Shown: positions 22,521 to 32,725 of the stretch, piece by piece
How positions within the stretch are numbered: the stretch's first letter is position 1
Layout of the letters: the number at the start of each line of letters is the position of its first letter
DNA from: Mauremys mutica
Taxonomy: Eukaryota > Chordata > Testudines > Geoemydidae
Reading direction: 5' to 3'
Length of the DNA: 64,000 nt
NCBI RefSeq assembly: GCF_020497125.1
Contig: NC_059089.1
Location: 28,600,282-28,664,281, forward strand
The notes under the pieces: model-generated
Databases searched by the model: none
What the model was told of the DNA's origin: nothing
Seen by the model: only the letters and a program-made list of their open reading frames with translations
Program-made: the position numbers and the translations under genes

Positions 22521-23199
22521 CAGCGGCGTATTATCGCCTAGGCCAACAAGGCCTAGGCCTAGGCCTAGGCCCGCAAATTTGCAGGGGTGGCAAATTTGCT
22601 CGCGCCCTCTCCCCAACTCCCCAGCCTGCCTCCTCCCCCAGGCGCACCGCGCTTCCCTCTTTCCACCTCCCTCCCAGGCTTGCTGCACGAAAGCGCTGGG
22701 AGGGAGGGAGGGAGGGAGGGAGAAGCGAGTTGCTGTGCGCTCGGAAGAGGCAGAGCAGAGGTGAGCTGGGGCCCGCGGGCGCAGGGAGTAACCTGGGGGG
22801 CTGGGAACCGCTCCCCGCCCCAGCTCACCTCCACTCCACCTCTGCCATCCCCCGAGCGCGCCACAACTCCCCTTCTCCCCACTCTCTCCCAGGCTTGCCA
22901 TGCGAAAGCGCTGGGAGGGAGGGAGGGAGAAGCGAGTAGCGGCACACTCGGGGGATAGCGGAGGTGAGCTGGGGCTGGCAGGCGCAGGGAGTAACTCTTC
23001 GGGGGGAAGGAGTAGCAGGGAACCACTCCCTGCCCCAGCTCACCATCACCCCACCTCCGCCATCCCCCGAGCGCGCCACAACTCCCCTTCTCCCCCCTCC
23101 ATCCCAGGCTTGCCGCGGGGGAGCGGAGGTGAGCTGGCGCGGGGCGCGGAAGCAATTTTTTGAGGGCCTAGGGGCAGCAAATTTGTTAATCCACCACTT
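22521..23199. mobile_element. hAT element carrying a GC-rich tandem array, 679 bp
   Basis: The ends CAGCGGCGTATTA and (reverse complement of the right end) AAGTGGTGGATTA are diverged copies of a hAT terminus. An exact 8-bp duplication, ctcctcag, flanks it (22513-22520 and 23200-23207). The left part contains AGGCCTAGGCCTAGGC repeats. The interior is a CpG-dense tandem array with a 215-bp period: CCCAGGCTTGC recurs at 22673, 22888 and 23103. Overlapping open frames up to 196 codons come from this array's composition and are not taken as genes. Confidence 0.85.
22600..23150. repeat. 215-bp-period tandem repeat (VNTR) inside the hAT element
   Basis: About two and a half units. Each has CCCAGGCTTGC, GAAAGCGCTGGGAGGGAGGG, GGTGAGCTGG, GGCGCAGGGAGTAAC and CCCCGAGCGCGCCACAACTC in the same order. 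GGGA runs within it differ in length between units, so it probably mutates by slippage and unequal exchange. Confidence 0.85.
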
Positions 23200-23207
23200 C
23201 TCCTCAG

Positions 23208-25928
23208 AAGCCTAGATAGACACAGGCAGCTCCTGGAAAAACAACAACTTCAAACCACTTGCAATGTTCTAGGTTCAAGTTAAGGTTGGGTATTTATCTG
23301 CTCCAAGCTACTGCCCACAGAATCAGCTCAAATTAAAAAGGGACTTTTTCACATGAGACTAACCTGTTGTTAATCATTTTCCAGTGGAAAGTGGGAATTG
23401 GTCCCATTTTGCCAATGAGAGGATGACATGGACATTTCTACAGGACCTGCTGATCAAGGTTTGAGTCCTCCCCGAGGAAATGCACCCTCAGAGATGTGAC
23501 ACACGCCAGGCTTCTTTCAAACAAAGCTGCACAAGAAGAACAACAGTCCCCTGAGCATAAACTACCCTCACTGCAGTGCGCTCCTAAGGCCAACCCCTGC
23601 CGCCTTCCTCACAATTTCTTTTGTTTTATATCTGTTACTGCAGGGGGGTGGGAGGGAGTGGGAGGCCTTCAAAAGTGACAGGTTCAAGCTTCTGCAAACT
23701 ATTGACTAATGTCTTTGGCTCACTGGGGTGGGGGGGAATGAAAGCCCTTGGTTAAATGGGGTACAATGCAATGTTTAGATGTCTAAGAACCAAATTTTAA
23801 AAAATAATTTTACAGCAAGTTTTGCTTTGCCTAGAACAAACCAATTTAATTTGCCAGAGTGTCCTACAGACACTCAAAGTTTTAAGTTTTAGAGAGAAAG
23901 AAAGGGAAAGGAGTTTTTTCCAAAATAAATTGTTTCTTTGGTGCTTTGAGTGGTTGGTGAGTTTTTTTGTTGTTTGTTTGGTTGATTGGTTTGGTCTGGT
24001 TTTTTGGTCTGGCAGTTTACAGTTTTTTCAAAGCACTTCAAGGAAATCTGTGGGCCTTGAATTGATTGAAACTCCTAATTTAAACTAATTAGATTTAGCT
24101 TCTCCAAACCCAAAGCAGCTCAGAAAAACAGTGAGCCTACAGGCATGTGGTAAAACCCTGCAGCACTGCTCCTGGGAGTGCGGGGAGGAAGGAGCAATGG
24201 CTCAGCGCACACAAAGTGTTTAGGCTATCTGAATCCACACCCACTGCCTCAGGTCCCCAGGGCTACAGGTGTAGAGATGGAGGAGTTAAAAACCAAGGGT
24301 GTTAACATGATTTATATTAGGCAAGGCCATTCCTGTGGAGTAAGAGCTGAGAAGAGGCAGCAGATTATTAACCTGCTAAAGGCCAACTTTTATTTTAGGA
24401 TGAAAAAAATCTCGAAGTGCAAATAAAACCCCGAAAGTTAACAAAAATAGAGACACTCCCCTCCGCAATGAGAGCAAGAGCAGGGCTTTAGTGAAACTGT
24501 AATGAAACAATCTTTGGGAATTAAACAGATCCTTAATCTAAAATATAATCCTCAGAACAATGAACAAGAAGTTTAAATACTTTCACTTTACCTTCCACTG
24601 GTGCCTTTGATCCAAGGAGCTCAAACCTCTATACACACCTCCATCACTGCACTCTATTTGATAAATCATTTATTTTAAAATGGCCATTTAAATATCTTAT
24701 TGCATGAAGCAAAAGAGGCAGCATTAATGACTTGAAGGTTAATCACCACTGATGCCCTTGGGCTAAAATAACAGTATGTGCAGTCATTGCTCTCCAGAGA
24801 GCATAAAGGAAGGGAAAGCGACCATACCTGCAAAAGGATTTATGCTGTGTGTGATGCTCACTTTGGCAGAGGCACAGAAGGGGATAAAGGTGTGGTCTGA
24901 GAGGAGATTGCATCATTAAGGTGCATTGGGTTTGGCACTGGTGCATGATGAAACCTATTGGTGTGATTGTTAAAAGCATGGGGAAGCTACTGTCTCCAGT
25001 TTCCTAACCAGTTCCTAATTCTGGACAGCAAATTAGACAGGAGATTGGGATGCAAAAGGATCACAAAAAAGCAAATGCAATTTTGGGCTTTGCAGCCAAA
25101 GAGGCATCTCATCATCAGAGAGCATGGATATGAAAGAGCAACTAGCACCCCATAGCAACTAGCTCCTTCCTTTGCTTACTTCAGAATGTCTATTCCATGA
25201 AGCACTGAACGTACTGTAATCAGCTTCCACTTGGTACTGTATCTTGTACCTCACACTCCTGCCTGGCTTCAGACGATAAACTCTTTAAGGAAAAGATATA
25301 TTAGTGGTTCAGCAGACTGTACAGCCCCATATATACTTGCAATGCTGTGTAAACTATTAATAACACTCTGACTAGACATCTCCCTACCAGAAAGATGTAG
25401 ACGAACTGGAAGGAATTAAAAAGCAACCAAACTATTAGGGGCTGGATGGACTGACTGAAGGGACTGGTTACAAGCACGAAATCTGTATAGTCGGGAACAC
25501 ACCACAACAGGCAACCAGTATCTGAGGAATGCAAACACCAAGGAACAGGAGGGATTGTTTATTGTAGCTCAAGTGTTATAACCAGGAGTAACTGGCTGAA
25601 ATTAAGGAAATGAACATTTAGAATGAATATTGGAACAAATTTCCTGACAGCACCATATAATAGTGAGGCGCTGGGCTGTATCCACACAGGAGGGGTTGGG
25701 CCCCAATTTGCTCAAGACATATAAAATGGCGTGGACACAAGAGTAAGAAATGTCTTCTGGAAGATGAACTTGATCTGACTGGGGATAGACCAGTTGTGAC
25801 CTGCAGAAACAGGTCTTTCTATCTCTTGCTTCTATGCTTTTTTTCCTGGAATACAGTGCTATTGCTCTAGGATGGAAGCAGGAAATTCCAAAGTCTTCTG
25901 ACAGTATTTGAACAGGAAAACCAGAGAC
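23208..25928. other. unique sequence, no gene recognised
   Basis: About 2.7 kb with no supported feature. A T/G-rich patch lies at about 23955-24015. Confidence 0.45.
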
Positions 25929-25931
25929 TAA

Positions 25932-26231
25932 GGGTAGGTCCATACTTACCCGCCAGGTCGACGCGGAGAGTTCGACTTCTCGGAGTTCGAACTATCGCGT
26001 CTAATCTAGACGCGATAATTCGAACTCCGAACGCGCTCCCGTCGACTCCGGAACTCCACCACCGCGAATGGCGGTGGCGGAGTCGACGGGGGAGCCGCGG
26101 AGTTCGATCCCGCGGCGTCTGGACAGGTAGGAAATTCGAACTAAGGTAGTTCGACTTCAGCTACGCTATCCGCGTAGCTGAAGTCACGTACCGTAGTTCG
26201 ACCCCCCCCACCCCGTAGTGTAGACCAGGCC
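25932..26231. mobile_element. Harbinger-type MITE, 300 bp, CpG-rich
   Basis: The left end GGGTAGGTCCATACTTAC and the inverted right end GGCCTGGTCTACACTAC match imperfectly. TAA lies on both sides (25929-25931 and 26232-26234), the 3-bp target size of PIF/Harbinger. The interior is densely CpG and composed of nested palindromes (GCGTCTAATCTAGACGC, GTCGACTCCGG with CGGAGTCGAC, AGCTACGC with GCGTAGCT). It has no coding capacity and is probably mobilised by an autonomous relative. Confidence 0.85.
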
Positions 26232-27010
26232 TAAGTCTCTGCAGAGTGTGACTGGAAGGGTTGACTGCCTTCTGGTTTGCAGTCTGTGTTCATTCCATAA
26301 TCTGAGAAGCATTGATTGTGTAACTGCCCCCCACCCCTTCCAGCCAGAGGGTCACAGCCACAGCCATCTCCTCACTGTTGTCCTGCAATGGGGTCACACC
26401 CACTCTGTATATGGTGTTAAAATGATGCCCCACAAGCCCCAGAACAAAGACAAGATTTGGGTAGCTATTATTGTACATGTGCAGTTTAACCTCAAGTATC
26501 ATTTCCACTAGAAACAAACTGTCCCTTGCACGGCAGGGGCCTTTGCCCCATCTCAAGGATCTGAGCCTCCCTTCAAAGCCCCAGCAGTGCTTCCATTTGG
26601 GGGAAGTGGTAGGACTGGCTCATCCTTTATCAAGATGCAGGTGATCAGACCAGGCCTCATTCCCAAGAGCTGATCTCTGTGAGGCCAGACTGCTCATCCA
26701 GCAGAACTTTGCTTTAAGAAGCTCACGGTTTTACTTCAGGAAATTCAGGGATAATTGTGGTTTAACTTTCATTTAACGCAGGGAAATGAGGGACAAAGAC
26801 TCTCCTTAGAGCAGTGACAGGAGCCTGGAAAGGAGGAAGGGGCAAAGGTGGCCGAGAAAGAGAAACAGAATGAGAAAGCCATGTAGGCCTGATGAGAAAC
26901 CATGCAACCACTGCACCTGTGAATCTGACATTTCTATGTGCCAAAGTAGAGAAAGTACCCCATTCAGCTGCAGAAGCATTCTAAATAATTTGTCCTTTTC
27001 AGTTAATATA

Positions 27011-27074
27011 TACAGAACTCCTCCTCCAATAAATAAATATATATATATATATTTATTGGAGGAGGAGTTCTGTA
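27011..27074. repeat. inverted repeat with 24-bp perfect arms
   Basis: The arms 27011-27034 and 27051-27074 are exact reverse complements, beginning TACAGAACTCCTCCTCC and ending GGAGGAGGAGTTCTGTA. The 16-base spacer is an AT run that can itself pair, so the unit is nearly a continuous 64-bp palindrome. Confidence 0.9.
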
Positions 27075-27292
27075 AAGCATGAAGCCTTTTAAGGCTCTCC
27101 CATCCTCCTTCCTGCAAAATTAAAACATGACCCTTCTCAGCACTGGCCGGGTCCTGTGGCATTAATGTTTGTAGCAGGACAATCATTGCCACTTCCACTC
27201 CACATTCCAAGTGTTTAGAAGATGCAGATTCCAGCATATTTTGTTTCAAGTGTAGTACACAATGGCTCAGTAGCGTGGAACCCGATGAGGCT

Positions 27293-27305
27293 GGGGGGGG
27301 GGGGG
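27293..27305. repeat. poly-G tract of 13 bases
   Basis: An uninterrupted homopolymer run. Confidence 0.9.
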
Positions 27306-30300
27306 AGATGGAGTACCCAGTACAGATAAAGGGTCTGGAGGCATTATGCCTGAAGAGAGAGGTGGCAGGTACAGGGTCTCCAAGGGCACAAGGGGAAGCG
27401 TGCTTACCAGCCATCCTTATTACACACCTGCAGCTACTTCTCAGTGTGCAGGCGGATGGACCATTAACAAACATCCATCCTAACCAGATGTGGCACCCAT
27501 TACTGCCAGAAGCACGAGTGGCCAGCTCTGCGGGTGAAGCTGAAGCCTGTCTGTGTGAAGCCTCAGGAGGAGAGACCAAATAGGCGGTTTTGTGCCCTGA
27601 GCCAGAATGGGATAGTGGAATCTCCCAAACAATGAGCTGTGTGGATGTCATTGCCATGTCAGACAGTCTCTCCATTGGTCCCTCTGGGGAACCTTTCCAT
27701 CTACGGATCTGAGATTAGCAGGATTAGCAGGATGCCCAGACTGTTCTGGTCTCTGGACTCAAAGATCAAACAGATGCAGCCAAAGAATTTAATGCTGAGA
27801 GGTCCTCTGTAGAACTGGACCCAGAATGCCCACTCTACCCCGCAGGTTTGTGCTTTCTGATTTACGGTAGGCTGGGCTAGGGGGGTGAGCTGAAAGGCCA
27901 GGCGAGCCAGCACTAGGATAGAGGTGTCAGTCCAGCATACTTGATTGTGATGCACAGCAGGTCAGGTGACCTGTAAGTGATTAAACTGGCTGGCAAAGGG
28001 CTTCTTGACAGTGACCTTGGGTTACTCAGAGTGAGTTGGAGCGCTGGGCTTTATCACTTTGGGCCCTATACGGGGTGACTGGGTGTTGAATGCACCAGCT
28101 TGGCCATAGCTGAATTTTAGCACCTGCCGCACAACGTGGACATTGTGACATCACCTGCACCTTGCCGTCCCCGTCTCTATTATTTTCTGTGGAAGGTTAG
28201 ATGGCTCTGAGATGGGCTGTTTGGATGAATGTAATTGCCTCTGACATCAACCACAGTAGCTTTTTTTGTTCAAATGCAGGATTTTTGCCTCTAGTGAACT
28301 AAAGATGAGTGCAACGCACAAGGGGAACCACTACTTCAGAGCCAAAATCGTCAATAGAGGCAACACGCAGAGTTAAAGGTTAAACATCAATGTACATTTT
28401 ATAAGTTAATATTTGCAAAATAGCTTCTCCGCTCTAACCTGTCAAGTCCTGACCTCAGGGTCCTGGACTTCCCATGTTAAGATGATGACTTCATACAGCC
28501 CCAAAAGCAGGGCAAGAAAGGCTCTTTTAAGTAGTGGTGATGTCATCAGCTGCTCCAGGAAAATCTCAGAAAACCCTAACTTCAAGCCCTGGCAGGTACA
28601 ACACCGCGAAATGATACTCAGATTCTTTGCTTTAAAGATATGATTATTTATATATATTTTGTACCTACACGTGTGCTGTAGAGTCAAGATTTGGGATCTT
28701 ACAACAAGATGGGGGGGGCATGAGTTTATTTTCTGTGAAGTTTTTCAGGCCTCCTTTTGTGAGCATGAGTTTCTTTCTTTTGTCGTTGTTTGCTTTGTTT
28801 TTCCCCTTCACAAAAATGAACCCCTGAACACGTTGCATCTTGCTGTAGGTTGGACTGATCCAGTTCATAAATGTTCTGGGAGGACTCTATTGGAACAGGT
28901 CAGCCAATTCCTTCTGGGATACCCACCGGCTGGCAGAAACCACTAAAGTTTCTGTCTTACATCCTTTTTATAGTATGTATGTAGGACACCACTTATAGCT
29001 TACTCAGACTGTGGCACTGAGGACGATGCTGCAGAAGGATGACTTCAGCCAGCTAGTAAGAAAAGTAACTTGCTGCAGTGTGAAATTCTAGAGAGTTGTT
29101 TGAGGCCAAGGCCATGTCATCCAGTGGGACATTTTCAGATCTGCCAAACCCAATTCATTCAAGGGATCTGTGCTGGAGTAGCATGTCCCAGGTGAGATGT
29201 AAGCAAGGTGCTTGGAGGCAGAGAGCTGTGTACATTTGGCAGAGATGACTACCAAGTTGTGGGTCATTACATTTTTTTAAAAAGCCTTTCCTGTGATGGC
29301 TAATCTCAGAAACAGAGAAGTCTAGAAGTCGCCCAAAGGCTCTGATGAAAACCCTAACAGCATCATAATCTAGGATCAACCCCCAGCTCACACAGAATCT
29401 TTATTTACTTCTTTTTTTTTAACTTTAGCTTTTTTTTCTTTGCCTGAGTTTTACAGCACGACAGAAAGAAAAGACCCAAGTTGGTATTGATCCTTTAAGG
29501 TTAAGATCTTGGTGCACTTAAATTATTCTAACCCAGAGAGTTTGAAATTTATAGTCCCTCTTGAACCTGCCTGGCTCACCAGCTTCCCTGGGAGGACTCT
29601 GCTGCAGGCTGCATGCCAAATGCAGTAAAATTTAAAGAGGTGAGAGAGAAACTTCCCAGAAAATATAAACATTTCATGGAAATGAAATAAGTCTTCCCTT
29701 ATAGGAACTCACCTCAGCGAGCTTTAGATAAATGGAAAGGTATTCAGAATTGTAAGTGGATATAAAGGGTGGTGTTTTAGATACATTTGTTTATGAGCAA
29801 TGCAGAAATGAGTATTGTCTTAAGACCACAGAGTCACACAGCAAGAGCCTGTCAGTCCCTTCCCCCACCCTCCATCCCCCAAGTCAGTAGTGAGCACTGA
29901 AGCAAAATTGCAGAGCCAATTGGCTCTGTTTTATGCCTCCCCCTAGGATGGATGGCAGCCGCACCCACCCACCCCCCAGAACATATCCCCTGCTCGTTAC
30001 CATCATAACACATGAACTCATGACATCAGCACACCCAGAAAGGGGTCTGAAGTATTCCCCAAGTTGAGAGATAGGAACAGCAAATGAACAAGGCACTGGA
30101 AAGTATTTTCCTTCCGTGCCCACGCTCTGTGGCTTACCCGGAGCAGAAGGCACACATTACCGCACACCGCCAACTCTGGAGAGGAATAAAGCGTAAGCAG
30201 TAGAGAGGCTAAAAATACCAGAGTCATGCTGGTCAGGCACCAGCTGCAGGGACCTGCCTTCCCACTGTCTACACCCTGCATTTCCACAGTAAATTCACTA

Positions 30301-30743
30301 CATTTGTAGAGGGTCCAGGAGGCAGGTAGCGAAATGACAGGCTGGAAGCAAGAACCCTGAATATTGCCAGCAATAACTAACCACACCTTCCTTGGGCTGG
30401 ATTGCCCAAGCTACCCTTAGAGGTAAGGCTTTTCATTATGGTTAGGCTGAATATGCCCTGCCCTAGAGGAAACTGTTACATCTCCTCCTGGAGACTGACT
30501 TTACTAAGCACAATTGCTTCACCTTCACCCTCTCCTCTCAAGTCCCTTCCCAAAGTGTTCTTCTCCAGAGACTGGGATGAAGGCCCAGCAGGTATTAGAA
30601 CGAACACACACACAGTATAAGTCTCAATGGGGGCCTCTCCTCACCCATCTCTCATTGTCCTCTCTCGTCTCAATCCTACCCTGTGGCTCTTGCCTCGCTC
30701 TCCTTTTCTTATATTGATTGACACTCTTTGGGGTGGGACTCAA

Positions 30744-30847
30744 GGTGGGATTCTCAAAAGTGCCTGAGTGAGTCAGATGCCTAACAGCCAATGAGAGCCA
30801 ATGGTGCTCGGGCACCCAACTCACTTAAGTGCTTTGAAAATCTCACC
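30744..30847. repeat. foldback MITE-like repeat, 104 bp
   Basis: GGTGGGATTCTCAAAAGTGC at the left pairs with GCTTTGAAAATCTCACC at the right, with GTGAGT/ACTCAC following inside. It resembles a common sauropsid palindrome of the form GGGATTTTCAAAAGC. Confidence 0.65.
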
Positions 30848-32075
30848 TCTAGTGTTTATTTGCTCGCTAAAGAGCCAGACACATTTATGGTGCTAATTAA
30901 ATTAATTAATTAAAATAGTAATAACTAGTGCTGGCATCTCACCTCAGTCTTCTTTTCTGTTGATTTGAACATGATTCACTCGCAGTCTTTCTCCTCAGAG
31001 TCTTGTTCATTGTTTTTGTTGCTGTTCCCACATTTTAAAATTTGCCTGTCTTTTTGTAAATGCAACACTCTGTACGGAGACCTAATCATAATACAATCAT
31101 TGCCTACACCATTTATTTGCCTGTTTGCCACACATCACAGTTAGTACAGCTGTGAGAAGCACTCCCTGTGGGGCTGACATCCCAGGCACCATCCTCGTGT
31201 CATTCACACCCCTTGGTCTGGTGACAACAATGACTGTAAAGAATCTGGGTCAATAGAACAAGTGGCCATTGGCCTGAGATGCTGCAGCAGCTGTTTCTGT
31301 CCAGCTGGCTGAGTGCTCACTTACATGAAGAATCTGTGTTCTAGTCCCATCACTGGCTTTCCCCCGTAAATTGTTAATTGGCCTGTAAGTGTGTAGCGGC
31401 CTGTGTGCATGCAAATAAAACATTGTTGTTACCAAGAATACCTTCAACCATGCTCATCACGTGCTGGGGTTTAACAGGTAATGGACCATTTGCAGGAAGG
31501 ACAAGCTGGTGGCCAGGATAAAAATCACAGAATTTCACCAACTGTTCCAGAGTTTTTATGAACATTTAATAAACTTCTTCTCCAGAGTTTCACCTTGCCG
31601 AGGTGCCCTAGAGACTTCATTGTGATTCGTCTACATGGCTCCTCTCAAGTTCACTTTTGAATGAACATTAGCAAGTGCACCTCACAATGCCACGACTGCT
31701 GTCAGAGGAATGGGATGGAGCACAGGGGGCAACAGGTTTTGTGTTTCACAAAGCAGGGATAATTGTCTTCCTTCAAATGCTGAATGGAGAGACCAACTAC
31801 AAAGAAAGAAGGCATAAGCTCCTGAAATATTAATCCAGCCAAAGGGCTTCCAGATGGGAGAAACTCTCCCTTGTCCACAGGGCCCTGAAATTTCTGTTCA
31901 AGGAAATGGCAAGAGAGCCTGTCTCTACCATCATAGCTCTGACATTTTTAAGAAGGGGTAGAGTCCTCACTGTGTGAGTGGTGGCTTCTTCGACTAGAAT
32001 GAATATAGAAATCTGCAGAGGGAAGGGACCCAATGAATGATCATCAAATAATCATTTCTGTAGCTCCATAAAGAC
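30848..32075. other. unique sequence, possible tRNA-derived piece
   Basis: Positions about 31255-31370 carry a tRNA-like phrase with a degenerate B box (GTTCTAGTCCC), perhaps the head of an old SINE. A TTAATTAATTAATTAA run lies near 30897-30912. Nothing else is supported. Confidence 0.35.
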
Positions 32076-32166
32076 GGATGAAGACTCTGGACTGAGACTT
32101 CAGAGATCCGGCTTTAGTTCTCAGCTCTGTCACAGAGCGCCACTCTGACCTTGGGCAAATCACTGA

Positions 32167-32452
32167 GGGTACGTTTACACCCCAGTAAAATGCCCATGGC
32201 TGGCCCAGGGCAGCTGACTCAGGCTCAGGGACCTCAACCTGTGGGACTGTAGAATTGCAGTGTCAACATCCAGGCTCGAGTTGGAGCCCAAGCTCTGGGA
32301 CTCCGTGAGTGGGGAGGACCCCAGAGCCCAGGTTGTAGCCCAAGTCCAAACATCGACACTGCAATTTTATAGCCATGCAGCTTGAGCCCCATGAGTCCAA
32401 GTCAGCTGATACAGGCCAGCAGCAGGTGTTTTATTGCAGTGTAGATGTACTC
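32167..32452. mobile_element. Harbinger-type MITE inside the SINE
   Basis: GGGTACGTTTACAC at the left pairs with GTGTAGATGTAC at the right. The body is made of GGCTGGCCC/CAGCTGACTC palindromes and two central ATTGCAGTGT/ACACTGCAAT blocks, as in the abundant turtle MITE of this type. The target duplication is decayed (TGA versus GTA). Confidence 0.7.
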
Positions 32453-32526
32453 GTAGGGCCTAATCCAAAGCCCATTGAATTCAGTCAATGTCTTCCCCTC
32501 GATTTCAATCGGCTTTGGATCAAGGC
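32453..32526. repeat. foldback repeat with CTAATCCAAAGCCCATTGA arm
   Basis: CCTAATCCAAAGCCCATTGA and TTCAATCGGCTTTGGATCA are inverted copies around a short centre. A second copy of the same family is at 60507-60579. Confidence 0.65.
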
Positions 32527-32725
32527 TTTTGTGTCTCCATGCCTCAGTCTCCCAGCTGTCAAATGGGGTTAATACTCCCTTTCTCCCACCCTTTGTCTGT
32601 CTTGTCCATTTGGACTATAAGCCCTTTAGAGCAGGAAATGACTCATACTCTGTGTTCAGTGAATATGTCATGGGACCTTTTATCTTGGTTGGGGCCTCTA
32701 GGTGCTACTGCAATAAGAAAACCTC

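Larger units (their letters stand above)
26235..30743. other. unique sequence with a long antisense open frame and a hairpin
   Basis: No repeat family or host exon is recognised over 4.5 kb. A 289-codon frame runs on the - strand from 27675 to 26806, the longest in the window, but it has no domain I recognise and crosses an AT hairpin (27011-27074) and a run of 13 G (27293-27305). It is most likely a chance frame. Confidence 0.4.
32076..32725 (+). mobile_element. tRNA-type SINE split by a MITE and a foldback repeat
   Basis: The 5' half (32076-32166) has the SINE phrases GTTCTCAGCTCTGTCAC and CTTGGGCAAATCAC. The 3' half (from about 32527) resumes with GTCTCCATGCCTCAGTCTCC, continues through TTTGTCTGTCTTGTCCATTT and ends with GGTTGGGGCCTCTAGGTGCT, the tail common in turtle SINEs. 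Between them sit a Harbinger MITE and a short foldback repeat. The order of the halves is intact, so the insertions came later. Confidence 0.7.

Noticed and set aside
22422..23163. Overlapping long open frames up to 196 codons on both strands
   Set aside because: They arise from the GC-rich 215-bp tandem array in the hAT element; all frames are open because stop codons are rare there, and no domain is seen.
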